A DNA stretch of 64,000 nt from Pomphorhynchus laevis (GCA_012934845.2 WNNJ02000020.1:1-64000), one strand, 5' to 3'; shown: positions 11,391 to 22,914, counted from the first letter of the stretch. The notes: generated by a model from the letters alone, not told the origin. Numbers and translations: made by a program.

Positions 11391-11474
11391 GATATTTCGC
11401 TTACCTCTCTTAACATCTTCAGATGATAAAGGTAATTTTCTGAAGATGCTAACTGAGCTTAGCGAAATATCAAA
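11391..11474. ncRNA. inverted pair of hammerhead-like motifs (candidate)
   Basis: Plus strand 11440-11474 reads CTGAAGA, T, GCTAA...TTAGC, GAAATATCA. 11391-11422 is a degenerate copy in the opposite direction, so the pair forms a foldback. In a plus-strand RNA the TTTGATAT at about 11388-11395 can pair with ATATCAAA at about 11466-11473 as stem III. TTACC (11401) can pair with GGTAA (11431) in stem I. Four unpaired bases on each side of stem I weaken the match. Confidence 0.35.
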
Positions 11475-11754
11475 TGAAAATTGTCCCCTTTTTTGATCCA
11501 AAACTTCTTTATAAATAAATATTTAAAATATTATTTTGTTCATTTATTTTACAATAATATATTTATTGTAAAATAAATATATTAAGTATATTAATATATA
11601 ATAATATATTATTTACAATAATATATTTATTTTACAATAATAATTGTTTATTGGCCATTAATTTCTTATTTTAATTATTTATTATTTATTTTAAAATGAA
11701 AAATTTGTCGAAATATACTTATTCATATTCAATTAAATAATCAAAAAGTAAGAA

Positions 11755-12200
11755 GACAAGTTTAGATTGTTGCGTAATTACAGTGTCACATAATATAATT
11801 CGATTTTATATCAATGGCTAAAATTTATTTCGACACGAATGAAAAAGTTGTCAGAGTGAATTAGTTCACAGAAATCAAATCAGCTAACTGAGTCTACGTA
11901 TTTAATATAATTATAAAATAAACAAAACATAATAATGCTAAATCAAAATTTAATAATTAAATAATAAAATTAATAATTGTTTTTAGATTTTCTATAATTT
12001 AAATCAAGTTAAATTAAGTCTTTTAAATCAAGTTAAAATAAAAAAATGAAATTTAAAAAGTCATTTTTATGAATTGACTAATAAATAATAGGTTATCAGG
12101 AGGAACTGCTATGCTCTCAGGTTTCGGCCCCTTACTCCTCTACCCAACATAGCAGCGGGGCCAAATACATGCTAATGATGTATTTCCTCTGAAATAACTA
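11755..12200 (+). repeat. dispersed structured repeat, unit U1
   Basis: This is the longest unit of a family repeated at 12545-12790, 13185-13550, 13836-13920, 14500-14760 and 15110-15340, and on the minus strand at 22610-22900. Two parts are seen: an A/T-rich body (TAATGCTAAATCAAAATTTA, GAATTGACTAATAAATAA) and a GC-richer core at 12090-12195. The core contains the pairs GCTATG/CATAGC and GGCCCC/GGGGCC and the hairpin AAATACAT-GCTAATG-ATGTATTT. It is non-coding. It may be the non-coding end of a Penelope-like element, whose pieces adjoin two units. Confidence 0.7.
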
Positions 12201-12244
12201 TATAGTATCTTATTCTAATGCAAAGTATATTATTTATTATCCAT

Positions 12245-12345
12245 CAATAGTTTTTAAACAGTTATGAACAAATTCATATTCTATAAAGCTTAAAAATAAG
12301 TCAGCTATAATTGATCTACTATTACCTCCCATTGGAACACCTTTT
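12245..12345 (-). pseudogene. Penelope-like RT fragment
   Basis: The minus strand encodes a short piece of reverse transcriptase, ending the ...PMGG motif and continuing IIADLFLSFIEYEFVHNC. It matches better-preserved pieces at 22915-23489. It is truncated on both sides and lies 45 bp from structured repeat unit U1. Confidence 0.7.
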
Positions 12346-12544
12346 ATTTAATAACTTTTTATTAATTATTAATTTAATTATTGTTAATATCAAATTGTTT
12401 AATAAATTATTTAATTATTAAATAAATAATTATCTGTTAATATTATCTGTTAATATTTATTTTATACATCTACTAAAATGCCGCATTTTAAATAATTAAA
12501 TCTTATTTGATTACATTATAGTCAATTCATTAAAATTATTACTT

Positions 12545-12790
12545 TTATTGTTGCGTAATTACAGTGTCACATAATATAATTCGATTTTATATCAATGGCT
12601 AAAATTTATTTCGACACGAATGAAAAAGTTGTCAGAGTGAATTAGTTCACAGAAATCAAATCAGATAATGAATCAAATAATCAATCAAATAATGCTAAAT
12701 CAAAATTTAATAATTAAATAATAAAATTAATAATTGTTTTTAGATTTTCTATAATTTAAATCAAGCTAAAATAAAAAAAATAATATAAAA
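12545..12790 (+). repeat. dispersed structured repeat, truncated unit U2
   Basis: This repeats the first part of unit U1 (11755-12000) almost base for base, including ATCAATGGCTAAAATTTATT and AATGCTAAATCAAAATTTAA. It breaks off before the GC-richer core. Confidence 0.75.
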
Positions 12791-13184
12791 TCTATAATTT
12801 ATATCTATTATGATAAAATATATAATAAAATTTATAACAATATAATTTTAAATTTTATTTTCTTTTGGAGAAATTGTAAATGTACACTGACTTTAGAAAT
12901 GAAGTTGATTTGCTTTTTAATTCTCAAGGATGCTACGAATGTTTTAATTTACTGTGACGGTAATCCTATGAGATTTATAATTTCACGATATTTATAATTT
13001 TAGATTTGTTAAATTTCACCTTCATATAGAATATCTGACGAATTTCCTTTATTATTTTTTGAGTATTTACTGCAAAGGTAAATTAATGTTAGCTGATGTG
13101 AAACTTAAAGTTTCAAAATCTCAGCTTTATATCTAAATTCTAAACGATAAATTTACTCTTTACTCATGATTTATAAAAAAGTTA
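12791..13184. other. AT-rich spacer with no recognised feature
   Basis: No coding sequence or repeat that I can support. Confidence 0.4.
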
Positions 13185-13550
13185 TAATCAAATCAGCTAA
13201 CTGAGTCTACGTATTTAATATAATTATAAAATAAACAAAACATAATAATGCTAAATCAAAATTTAATAATTTAATAATAAAATTAATAATTGTTTTTAGA
13301 TTTTTAATAATTTAAATCAAGTTAAAAAAATTAAATTTAAAATAAACGTCATTTTTATGAATTGACTAATAAATAACAAACGTTGTATCAGAGTAAGAAT
13401 TAGAGGTCGTCAGTAGAAACGGCTACGCTATAAGATACCCAACATAGCAGCGGGGCCAAATACGTGCTAAGGACGTATTTCCTCTGATGAAATTAGTATT
13501 TTATTCAAATACAAAGTATATACTTATAAGATACCCGAATATCAGATATG
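13185..13550 (+). repeat. dispersed structured repeat, unit U3
   Basis: A full unit starting CAGCTAACTGAGTCTACG. The core hairpin at about 13458-13487 is AAATACGT-GCTAAGG-ACGTATTT. Relative to U1 a G-C pair replaces an A-T pair at the same stem position, a compensatory change. The core GCTACG/CATAGC and the GGGGCC strand are also present. A partial unit follows at 13590-13680. Confidence 0.75.
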
Positions 13551-13835
13551 ATCCGTATCAGATACCCGAATCTACGTATTTCATATTATGTATATTTATA
13601 TCAAGTTAACATTTAGAATTTAAAATAAAAGTCAATTTGTATGAATAAACTCATAAATAACAAACGTTGTATCATAATGGCCTTCATTTTGGATATTTAC
13701 TGTCATCTTTAATTAGGAGAATGTATGTAAAATAAAATTCCAGTTTCGATTTAGCTGCAATCAGTATCTCAATCAGTATTTAATGATTCATCGTTATCAA
13801 CACATCAGATTAGATAATGTTATCAATGTTTACGA

Positions 13836-13920
13836 ATTGACTAATAAATAACAGACGTTGTATCAGAATAAGGATTAGAGGTCATCAGGAGGAACTGCTA
13901 TGCTATCAGGTTTCGGTCTT
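13836..13920 (+). repeat. dispersed structured repeat, partial unit U4
   Basis: This carries the GAATTGACTAATAAATAA to TGCTATGCTATCAGG segment of the family and then diverges. The minus strand shows the conserved CCTGATGACC motif also seen in U6. Confidence 0.7.
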
Positions 13921-14499
13921 TCATAATATAAAATATATTTGCGAGCTACAATCCCATGCTCGCAACAAAGAAAAACATCTTTTACGTTTTATTCACTCAT
14001 CATATTGATGAGTGAGTTGTGAATGACGATAGTTTGTTATCAAGCTAAAGCATAGAAGATATATTCGATCTATTATATCGTATATAAAAACTAAATTTAT
14101 TTTTATCATTTAACCTAAAGGTTGTATATATATTATTTAAATATTATATATTTTAAATAAATATTCTAATTGTGATTTAAATTATAAGCTACTTGTTTTC
14201 AGGCATAATAAAAGTCAATCATATAAAACAGTTACAAAAATGAGAAAACCAGGCGATTCCAAAATATCCAGAAATCCTAAAAGCGAAATAATATTTGTTT
14301 TAATATTCAGTTATGATCCCGATTAAATCTTACACGTCAAATAAAGGCTACATACACGCATAATATGATTTATTATAAATTATTTTTAACGCCTGGAATC
14401 ACTTTATTCGTTCCTACTGTATTCTTTTTAATAAGGTTTATGTAAGATACCGCTTTTTTTACTTTGTCTTACAGTTAGAGTTCATTAAAGACATTACAT

Positions 14500-14760
14500 T
14501 TAATCAAATCAGCTAACTGAGTCTATGTATTTAATATAATTATAAAATAAACAAGACATAATAATGCTAAATCAAAATTTAATAATTAAATAATAAAATA
14601 AATAATTGTTATAAGATTTTTTATAATTTAAATCAAGTTAAAATAAAAAATTGAAATTTAAAATAAACGTCATTTTTATGAATTGACTAATAAATAACAG
14701 ACGATGTATAAGAATAAGAATTAGAGGTCGTCAGTAGAAACGGCTATGCTATAAGATATT
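14500..14760 (+). repeat. dispersed structured repeat, unit U5
   Basis: This runs from AATCAGCTAACTGAGTCTA to GGCTATGCTATAAGATA. The core hairpin is missing, so it is truncated at the 3' side. Confidence 0.75.
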
Positions 14761-14932
14761 ATGTATTTATATCTTCTATGAATTAATATTTAATGGTCTC
14801 TATTAAAATACATTTCATGCGAAAAAATATCAAGTTCGTTATGATATTCAAACAAAATAATCAATTATTTTAATAATTAATAATTACATTTGATTTCTGC
14901 ATTTATTTTCACTTATGTAATTTAGTATTAAA

Positions 14933-15010
14933 ATGCAAAACAATGAAGAATCAGAAATGAATGAGAATATTCCTAGTCGATTAGCATTTAGCGAAGAAGT
15001 TGTTGATGTT
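14933..15010 (+). CDS. possible first coding exon, unknown protein
   Basis: An ATG at 14933 opens exactly 26 codons (start MQNNEESEMNENIPSR) ending in phase 0 at a consensus donor GTAAGA at 15011. The acidic, non-repetitive composition is unlike the surrounding A/T repeats. No downstream exon could be found, and repeat unit U6 begins about 60 bp later. This may be a host-gene first exon or chance. Confidence 0.2.
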
Positions 15011-15059
15011 GTAAGATTTAATCATTATATATATTGTGCATTTTATATTTTTTTGTATT

Positions 15060-15340
15060 TCCTTTGATAAAACTATCTAGTATCTTATTCTAATACAAAG
15101 TATATTATTTATTTATAATTAATATATTATTTATTTAATATAATTATAAAATAAACAAAACATAATAATGCTAAATCAAAATTTAATAATTAAATAATAA
15201 AATTAATAATTGTTTTTAGATTTTTTATAATTTAAATCAAGTTAAAAAAATGAAATTTAAAATAAACGTCATTTTTATGAATTGACTAATAAATAACAGA
15301 CGTTGCATCAGAATAAGGATTAGAGGTCATCAGGAGGAAG
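15060..15340 (+). repeat. dispersed structured repeat, unit U6
   Basis: This starts with the 3' border segment of the family (ACTATCTAGTATCTTATTCT) and then runs through the body to GTCATCAGGAGGA at 15340. The segments are in a different order from U1, which suggests tandem, permuted units. Confidence 0.7.
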
Positions 15341-16700
15341 AAAGTTATATTTAGTACAAAATACCAAAATCGTGAAGGTATAGCTTGTGCAATGGCGTAA
15401 ATTTGAAACAAGCATTGAATACTGTTCAATTGTAAACTGTTTGCTTTTATGTCGCTGTTCTATATATATAAATTCTGAATAGAATACAAAGAAAAGCGAA
15501 ATCAACAGACAGTAACAAATAACCATCAAAATTCAAATCTGTAACTAAAGCGAGCACAATGTTTTAAGACAAACCACCATGTCGAAAGTGTTGTGTTTTA
15601 AAATTATATAGTGTCACGTAATTATATATTTGATGCCTACCTAAAAACTGTCTTTCAAATCATGATTGCGGCAAAAAGAAATATTTTACTTATTTATAAT
15701 TTGCAAAAAAAATGCTGGATATTTTACCGTCAACACGGTTAAGTAAAAAAAATAACCTTAGAGCAACTTATTGAGAAACATTTCATATTTTTGTAAGAAA
15801 AATCAAAACACTAACTCTAAGAAAGTATACAGAAACAAAAGGTAAAATAAGTATTTTAACTGAAGAAATACTGTATTCTTAAAATGTATACATATTTGAA
15901 GTGTAAAATGTATACGAAACAATTTAGAGCATCAAAGTATATGAATAAAATTTCAAATTTTCTGATATGAAGTCAGCTGATAATTTGAAAATCAACTAGA
16001 CATTAAGAATTTAATTTCGTATAGCAAAACAACGAGATAAATTAAGAGAGCGATTACTTCAAAACAAACACAAATTATCACAAAGTAGAATAAAAAATTA
16101 ATAAAATAGAAAAAATTAACTATAACACTATATAGTAACTACTGATAATATTTTAATATTAAAATTTTGAATTTGAATATTAAAATTAAGGTAAGAAATT
16201 AACGAAAGTAGTTAAAATTAATATATATATAATATTATTATTTGAATATAATATATTAATACAAAAATAATATATAATACTAATATTTTAAAATTAAAAT
16301 TTTGAATTTGAATATTAAAATTAAGGTAAGAAATTAACGAAAGTGATAGTTTAATAAGGTAATGTAACTACTGAAAACTTAATTTTTTATTAAAATTTGC
16401 ATAACAAATTGCATAAATTAATTTTTTATTAAAATTAAATTTTATCATGAAATTCAATAGCTAAGAGATAGCTGACATTTTAGGTTTATTGGAGATTTAA
16501 ACTATACGATTGTATTTTTAGATTATTTTTCAAATAATCTAAAAGGTTATTTTTAAGTAAATAAATTAATGCGTATTTTTATCGATTGAACAAACAACGA
16601 TATAAACAATAAAAGGGATAGATTAATCCCTTAAATGGATAAATAAAGGGATAAAAACATAATAACTTCTTGTTATATAATCAATTGTATATTATTTTTA
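15341..16700. other. AT-rich non-coding with one direct repeat
   Basis: No gene seen. A segment of about 52 bp at 16156-16207 (TTAAAATTTTGAATTTG...AAATTAACGAAAGT) is repeated at about 16293-16345. Confidence 0.5.
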
Positions 16701-16703
16701 GTA

Positions 16704-17286
16704 TGGCATAAAATGGCATTAATAACTCAACTATTCATTAATTTTAAATTGCTATTTCGTAAATTTTATTTTATATCATGTTTGTAAAGTCCTTTAATTT
16801 TCGCACTAGAGCTTCTGTGGCCATGTTCAGAATAGAGTGTTGGCCTAGTACCTAAGCAGCTGAACGACGTCTAGCACTCATGGATACCAAAATGCTGTAT
16901 TGGATAAGTGGAGTAACGCGATGTGATCACGTGAGAAATGTGGACATTCTTCAAAGATACATAGTCGCCCCCAATCGTACGAAAAATGCAATGGGTCAGA
17001 CTCTGATGCTCCCTCGTAAAGACTACTCTGACATATTAATTCGGAGGCAAGCGAACCAAACGTCTACCAAAACTACGATGGCAGGATGGCCTACACACAG
17101 ATCTCAAGACTTCCGGACATCAACCGGACCAGGTACCGAATAGAGCGGAATAAAGGATCAAATCATACATATCGGAATAAAGGCTAAAGAGAAAGAAATT
17201 TTGTAATCGACTGTAGATTTTTTGGCACACAATGGCATTAATAACTCAACTATTCATTTCTTTTACATTGCTATTTCATAAATTTA
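16704..17286 (+). repeat. imperfect direct repeats flanking an RTE fragment
   Basis: 16704-16768 and 17223-17286 are about 63-bp direct repeats sharing AATGGCATTAATAACTCAAC and GCTATTTC(G/A)TAAATTT. They bracket the RTE piece, as an unusually long, aged target-site duplication or a pre-existing tandem repeat would. Confidence 0.6.
16815..17200 (+). pseudogene. RTE-type LINE 3' end (reverse transcriptase C-terminus)
   Basis: The translation gives RIECWPST, stop, AAERRLALMDTKMLYW, then SGVTRCDHVRN and RYIVAP. This is the conserved C-terminal block of RTE-clade proteins (ECW...ERRL..M.TKML.W..GVTR.DH.RN). It ends at about 17190 with the usual short basic tail and a run of GA-rich bases. Only the last 130 codons or so remain, with stops and frameshifts. 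Confidence 0.8.
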
Positions 17287-17289
17287 AAA

Positions 17290-18190
17290 TACAAGACATT
17301 TATATTTTTTGTGATAGCTAGTTTTGTGTGAACGCTTAAAAGCTTAAGACAATTAGTTAGATAGGGAGTTATAGTGTTATATAAAAATTTTGATTTTAAT
17401 ATTCAACCCTCGATATTGTTACACACAATTTTACTTTTATGAGTTCAGTATCATAAATAACCTGTCGTGGATTTACGGAAGTGTAAATAATGTGACCATT
17501 ATCCATATGCCAGAGAAATGTTTTTATGGACACTTGATCTTCTATGAACAATGCCCAATTATTAAAATATTATAACAAAACTTAGAATATAAGACAAGTT
17601 TTATGTTTATCATAACATCTTAATAGTTTGATAAACTATTCCAAAATTTTTAATAAAACTTTAAGTTAAATACTTAATATAATATTTTAGCAAATGATAT
17701 TTTTAGAACTAAAATAGACATACCGAATTTAATAAAGTTTAATTTAGTGAAGCGAGAACAATTATGTATGGAGCAGATATTTTAGCATAAAGCAAAAACA
17801 ATAAAATAAACATTTTGTATACACGACCTTTTCTGTATTTGCATATATAGATAAATATTAACTATAGGAAAGAACTATGTCCAATTTCGGCTCTTGTCGT
17901 AACTTATATAATCCACGATCCGATTAAGCAAGTTGATGCATTAAATTTAAAACGATGTTATATGTTTAAACAATTCAAACATTGCCAACAGCAGTTGTGC
18001 AGCAATACACAATTAGAAATTTTATTAAAGTGTATAACATGTTACATAAAGGAATTGTGTTGAAATGCATGTTATAACTTACAATATAAGTTTAAATTGT
18101 CTTCATTATAACAAACTCTTACAAACAAAAAATTTTAATAGCTTAAACACACAATCTAATATACATACAATAATAAACTACTTACAATAG
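17290..18190. other. AT-rich non-coding, nothing recognised
   Basis: Open frames here are short and without familiar motifs. No repeats stand out. Confidence 0.45.
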
Positions 18191-18311
18191 CTGAAAAGCA
18201 AAAAGGCTCCTACCGCCGATCAAACGATCACGACACGAGAGATACAATTATTCCGAATCGACGAGGTTACGAGTCAGGAACTTACAGAGAATCGACAACA
18301 ACTAGTACAAC

Positions 18312-19327
18312 ATGCAATGTTCTATGCCTCGCGCAAACCTGAGCGATTCCGGGACGCATTGTTGCCCGTGCAATGGTTCGAACGCAGTCTGCAAAAATTG
18401 TATGTGCGTCAAAGTAGGGAAGCTCTGTATAAACTGCCTCCATGGGTCGAAATGTACAAATCGAAATGTTTCATTGGCACAGGACAATAACCTTCCGTCA
18501 GCTTTATCTGATTCGTCACTGCAAACTTTTGGATATCCACTGCAAACTCATGTCAGAGTTCCCAAACAGGTAAACATAAATTTCTTTTTGCAGGACTTTT
18601 TCTGCGGATCCTGTGCGGCATTTCACTTTAATTAATTACGTGCAGACCTTGATGCCACAAAACAATCTTTGAACTCTCTCGTCTCTGAGGTAAATGAAAT
18701 GAAACACATGCAAGCCTATATACACCTGCTAGTATTCAGCAATTGACATCTAATATAACCTCCCATATACCGCTTAAACAAACGTTCGCCAGTATTATTA
18801 GAAAAGAGATATCACGCACTGTTCTAGCAGCCTAACATGCTACGAGAATTGACTCTACTCCTTTAAAACTGACGCAAACGTTTAGTAGGGATTCACAGAG
18901 ATTTTCAAACGTTATTATCCGTGGTCTTCGGCAGTCCGGTATTGATCTTCGATTAGTTAAGGAAATTTGCTCTTTGCTAAGCGTGCAGTTGCCTTCTGAT
19001 AACAAGGTAAAACTACAGTGTTTCTCAGCAAAACGAGTTGATACACCACCGTGGCTCTTAATGACTGTCGACGAGTCCACCGTTACTCAGCTGCTTTCAA
19101 GATCCCACTTATTGAAAGATTCGACGAATTTCCATTATGATTTTGTTAATGCAGACTTGTCCCTCCCAGAAAGTGAGATTCAAATATCGTTACGGGAAGA
19201 GCTTCATCATAAGCGTGTTGAAAATCCTAACATTGTTTATCGCATTCGAGATTGTCGCGTAGTGCCAAGTTATTCCAAAAAGGCTACCGGTGAGAGAAAA
19301 TCTGGGGCTGAAGGGATATCCATATGA
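18312..19327 (+). pseudogene. LINE family 2 ORF1: Cys-rich domain plus RRM-like C-terminus
   Basis: The first open part (18312-18635) has a dense cysteine domain at about residues 18-48: CCPCNGSNAVCKNCMCVKVG, then CINCLHGSKCTN. It is probably a metal-binding RNA/DNA-binding module. After a frame change near 18640-18830, the second part (18974-19327) looks like the C-terminal domain found in many LINE ORF1 proteins. It ends ADLSLPESE...LREELHHKRVENPN...YRIRDCRVV. The two parts are in different frames, so the gene is broken. Confidence 0.65.
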
Positions 19328-19387
19328 GTAGCCCAAGATAGTATTCGAACTTACTTCCAGACCAATAAGTCAAATTTACTCCGATTA

Positions 19388-20011
19388 CTCCTATTTAATG
19401 TTGAGGGACTAAATTATTTAATATCATAGGGTATAACCTCCTGGTTTTCTTCGTTTGATTTAATAGTCCTTACTGAAACTCTTTCAACTCAATTGGTGTC
19501 ATTACCTAACTGTTACACTTTTAATATTCCAGCATCGTTGGGTAACCGTAGTCGACCCTTCGCTGGCGTGTCCCTTGCTGTTAGTCCAAGCTTTACAAAC
19601 TAGGAAGGTAAAAAGTCATCTAACGTAATATGTATAGATTCATGTGGTATTCTTTTAATAGGTTGCTATTTTAACCTATTGATGTCGGCTTGTGATATCA
19701 TCAATGAAGTTTCGCCTTTTTTAAGTGATTTATCTTCTGAAAAGTCCATAATCGTTGAGGGGAATTTTAATGCACGTTTCATGAACCCTGTCCCATCTAA
19801 ACTTAAGCAACTGTTATACTTTTTCAGTGAGTTTGGTCTTGATTTGCACGTACCCGTAGAAGGATGGACTTATGAGTCTCACAATGGGCGAAGTTGCATC
19901 GATTTCATATTTACAAATGTTAGCGTCAAAAAGGTTAAACGGGAGATTGCAACCGAATGGGCTTTACTCCGCAAACAAACCTGTATCTTTCATTCTAGAA
20001 AATCATATTAA
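19388..20011 (+). pseudogene. LINE family 2 ORF2 endonuclease domain
   Basis: APE-type endonuclease remnants: LLLFNVEGL, LIVLTETL, FAGVSLAV, then in frame 19679-20011 IIVEGNFNARF (normally GDFNARF) and SCIDFIFTN. The catalytic aspartate of GDFN is N here. Stops at about 19430 and 19600 and a frameshift separate it from the reverse transcriptase. Confidence 0.7.
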
Positions 20012-20261
20012 CACGCCAATAGAGAAATCCTTGCCTTCAAAAATTAGCAGAAAACTTTGATTCAGGAATTTGAATCATAATATGATTAAATAAGCATTTG
20101 ATCTTCTAAATGCATATGAAATAGAAGCAAGTTTCTCCAAAATAAGTGAATGCCTTCTCACCGCATGTCATCCACTCTCTAACCGTAATTTCCAACATTA
20201 TGGGAACAAGATACATCGTAAGCCAATACACCTTGTACAGCTACGGAGAAAGCTCATATTT

Positions 20262-22135
20262 ATGGGCAGAAACCGGCGGTTTGATCATGATATTAATATG
20301 AATTTTATTTTCTTACAGCGTGTGTATTGTACGATGTTATCAAAATTTCGCGAATCAATATTATTAAAGGAAGAATACAAATGCTTGCGACAAGCAGAAC
20401 GATGCCCTTGGAAACTGCAAAGAAAAAACAATGTTAGTACCTCCAGCATCCCGATGAACCGTTGGTTTAAGCACTTTAACGATATTCTCGTTAATTCACA
20501 AGACCTCCCAATGTGTCGTAATAATAATGCTCTGATAACATTATCATGCTTGGGCAGTGACAATGACCAACTAAATGTTCCATTTTTATTGCCCGAATTG
20601 GAACTTACTCTCTTTTCTATGTCTAATAATAAGGCGGCCGGCCCTATCCAACTGTGTGTTGAACACATTACAGATTCCTTTTATTTATTATCGAGTTATT
20701 GGCTACATTTATTCAATTGTGTCCTATACGGTTATCAAATGCCGGTTTCATGAGTGCAAGCTGTAATAAAAATCATGTATAAGGGTAAAGGGGATATAAG
20801 TGATACTAACTCTTACCGTGGAATTGCCCTGCTAAATCATATCTATAAATTTTTGTCCACTCTTATAACCAATCGATTATCGAAACACCGTGATTATCTG
20901 TTGCCGTCAGAACAATTTGGTTTCCGACCTCACCGATCAACAGTATACGCAATTAAGGTAGTTCGTGAACACGTGTTATTACAATTCGAACACAAGAGTC
21001 ATTTATATGCTATCTTTGTTGACTTAAAAAAAGCCTTTGATTCGGTTAATCGAGAAATACTTACTCGTAAATTGTCAATGGATTTCCGGATATCTGGTCG
21101 TATGCTGAAACTCTTGTGCAAAATCCTCTATGCCAATTCATTAAATGTCTTCGACGGACTTACTTTATCAGATACAATAATTGATAGCCGCGGTGTGATG
21201 CAGGGAGATCCGCTCAGCCCTGTCATTTTCTCTGTTGATATTCATGATTTGCCGTCTCATCTGAGAAACGAATGTCAAACATCAAGTTCTGTACTTTACG
21301 CTGATGACTTAGTTATTCTAACGAAAGATCTGGAATCCGCTCAAAACGTAACCACTGCTCTAGCTAACTACTGTTCAAATAATGTAATTGAAGTATATAT
21401 CGATAAAACAAAGGTAGTAAAGTTTCGTAAAGGTGGCAGATTTTGCGCACATGACAAGATTAGTTTAAACAGCAGGAAGGTAGAGTTCAGTAATCAATAC
21501 ACGTACTTGGGGATGATATTGACGAGTAGGTGGTCTTGTAAGCTTCATATCGAAAAGAAATGTTCGAAAATCGTCATAGCCACTTCGCAAGTTAAATCTT
21601 TAGGTAAGCTTTCCTTTGGTGATGCTCTTCAGTATTTTCATGTCATGCTTCTATCGATTTTGTCGTACGCGCTTTCCGCAATCTGAGCAGATATCAAGAC
21701 CGCTAATTTTGCGCAGATCGACAGATGTAAAGGCAGATTCATTAAGCGTGTTGTAGGCGTCTCTTCAAGGTGCTCGACCACTGCGGTTTATGTTTTATCT
21801 AAAGTCGAGTTATGTACGGAGTATTTACGAAATATGAACAGAGCCCGAGATACGGTACATTATATTCAAAATAAAAAAGACTTTACAGATAAGGTTAGCA
21901 AGCACACTTCACCAGTTAATACGCGAACGAGTTGGCAGTCTCTGTGTGCTTATAATCGCCCCCTCGTTTGGAGGGTTTCTTTGCACGGATATCACGACAA
22001 GTTTTGTCGCACTCGCATACCTATCCATAAACGTAGAGTTTCGTGTATGTTTTTTCTGTGGTGATAGATGTGAGTCTTTATTCCACGTATTTGAGTGCCC
22101 GGTGTAGCGCAAAAATCTTTGAAGGAGATCGATAG
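20262..22135 (+). pseudogene. LINE family 2 ORF2 reverse transcriptase, point nonsense mutations
   Basis: One reading frame runs through the whole region, broken mainly by single TGA codons at about 20751 and 21684. Motifs: NNKAAGP, YKGKGD, YRGIALLNH, EQFGFRPHRSTVYAI (fingers), IFVDLKKAFDSVN (motif A), GVMQGDPLSPVIF (motif B), LYADDLVIL (motif C), and a C-terminal cysteine/histidine block at about 22045-22110. The catalytic aspartates are retained. The relatively few lesions suggest moderate age. Confidence 0.85.
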
Positions 22136-22609
22136 GTTAAGTTTACGCCTAAGTTGATAAACCTGCTAAATTTCTTTTTGCCTGTCGGGGACTTGCAATG
22201 GACTATCAAAGATTGATATTATTTCAAATGAAGTCGTTGTACAATGTTTTATTTAATTTCTTTCATTTGGCCAAGTCCAAAGATGCAGTGCCTAATAAAT
22301 TTCCTCTACATTATGTTACAATATAAAAATATTGATTGTTAGATGTTTGTATTAACTTTCTGTTTTCATCGTTCTTACAAATACACAAGTTACATCTAGC
22401 TGTTTTTGTATATATAAATAAAAAAATATTATTAAAAATAAATTTAAACTCCTGAGCGAAACTTTTTTAAGGATGGATAATAAACAATATGCTTTCATTA
22501 TAAATTAAAATTATAAACATTTAAGATAAATAAGATATTATTTAATATATTATTTATTTACATGGAAAATTTTTATTGATAGATAATAATATACTTTTTA
22601 TTAGAATAA

Positions 22610-22900
22610 GAAAACACCTAGACTCAGATATCTGATCTGATTTAGTCTACTGACAAGTTATTATTAACCTGTAGACTTTATTTTCCCAGTGATATAAACT
22701 CTTGTATATACGTCATTAGCATGTATAATACGTCATTAGCAAGTGATTGGCCCCGATGCTATGTTGTGTGGAGGAATAAAGGGCGAAATCTGATGGCATA
22801 TCAATTCCTCTCGATGACCTATAATCCTTATTTTGATAATCGTATGTTATTTATTAGTCAATTCATAAAATTTTACTTTAATGCACATATAGCATCTTGA
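22610..22900 (-). repeat. dispersed structured repeat, minus-strand unit U7
   Basis: The reverse complement matches unit U1. CAACATAGCATCGGGGCC is followed by two successive CTAATGACGTAT hairpin halves, and GTCAATTCATAAAATTTTAC matches the body. It lies directly beside a Penelope RT fragment, as U1 does. Confidence 0.7.
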
Positions 22901-22914
22901 TAAAATTTAGATTT

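Larger units (their letters stand above)
18200..22440 (+). mobile_element. LINE family 2 (Cys-rich ORF1, APE endonuclease, RT)
   Basis: A decayed plus-strand non-LTR retrotransposon of about 4.2 kb. ORF1 occupies about 18312-19327, the endonuclease about 19390-20000 and the reverse transcriptase about 20262-22135. An A/T-rich 3' end finishes near 22440 in TAAA repeats. The CR1/L2-like ORF1 and endonuclease fit the wider CR1/L2/Rex1 assemblage. I cannot fix the clade. Confidence 0.8.

Noticed and set aside
12090-12200. HDV-like ribozyme in the structured repeat core
   Set aside because: Two interleaved stems suggest a pseudoknot, but the spacing between the second and fourth strands (3 nt) leaves no room for the P4 and J4/2 parts of an HDV fold.
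13470-13500. CTGATGA at 13492 as a hammerhead core in unit U3
   Set aside because: No stem plus GAAA follows, and other units read CTGAAAT at this place.
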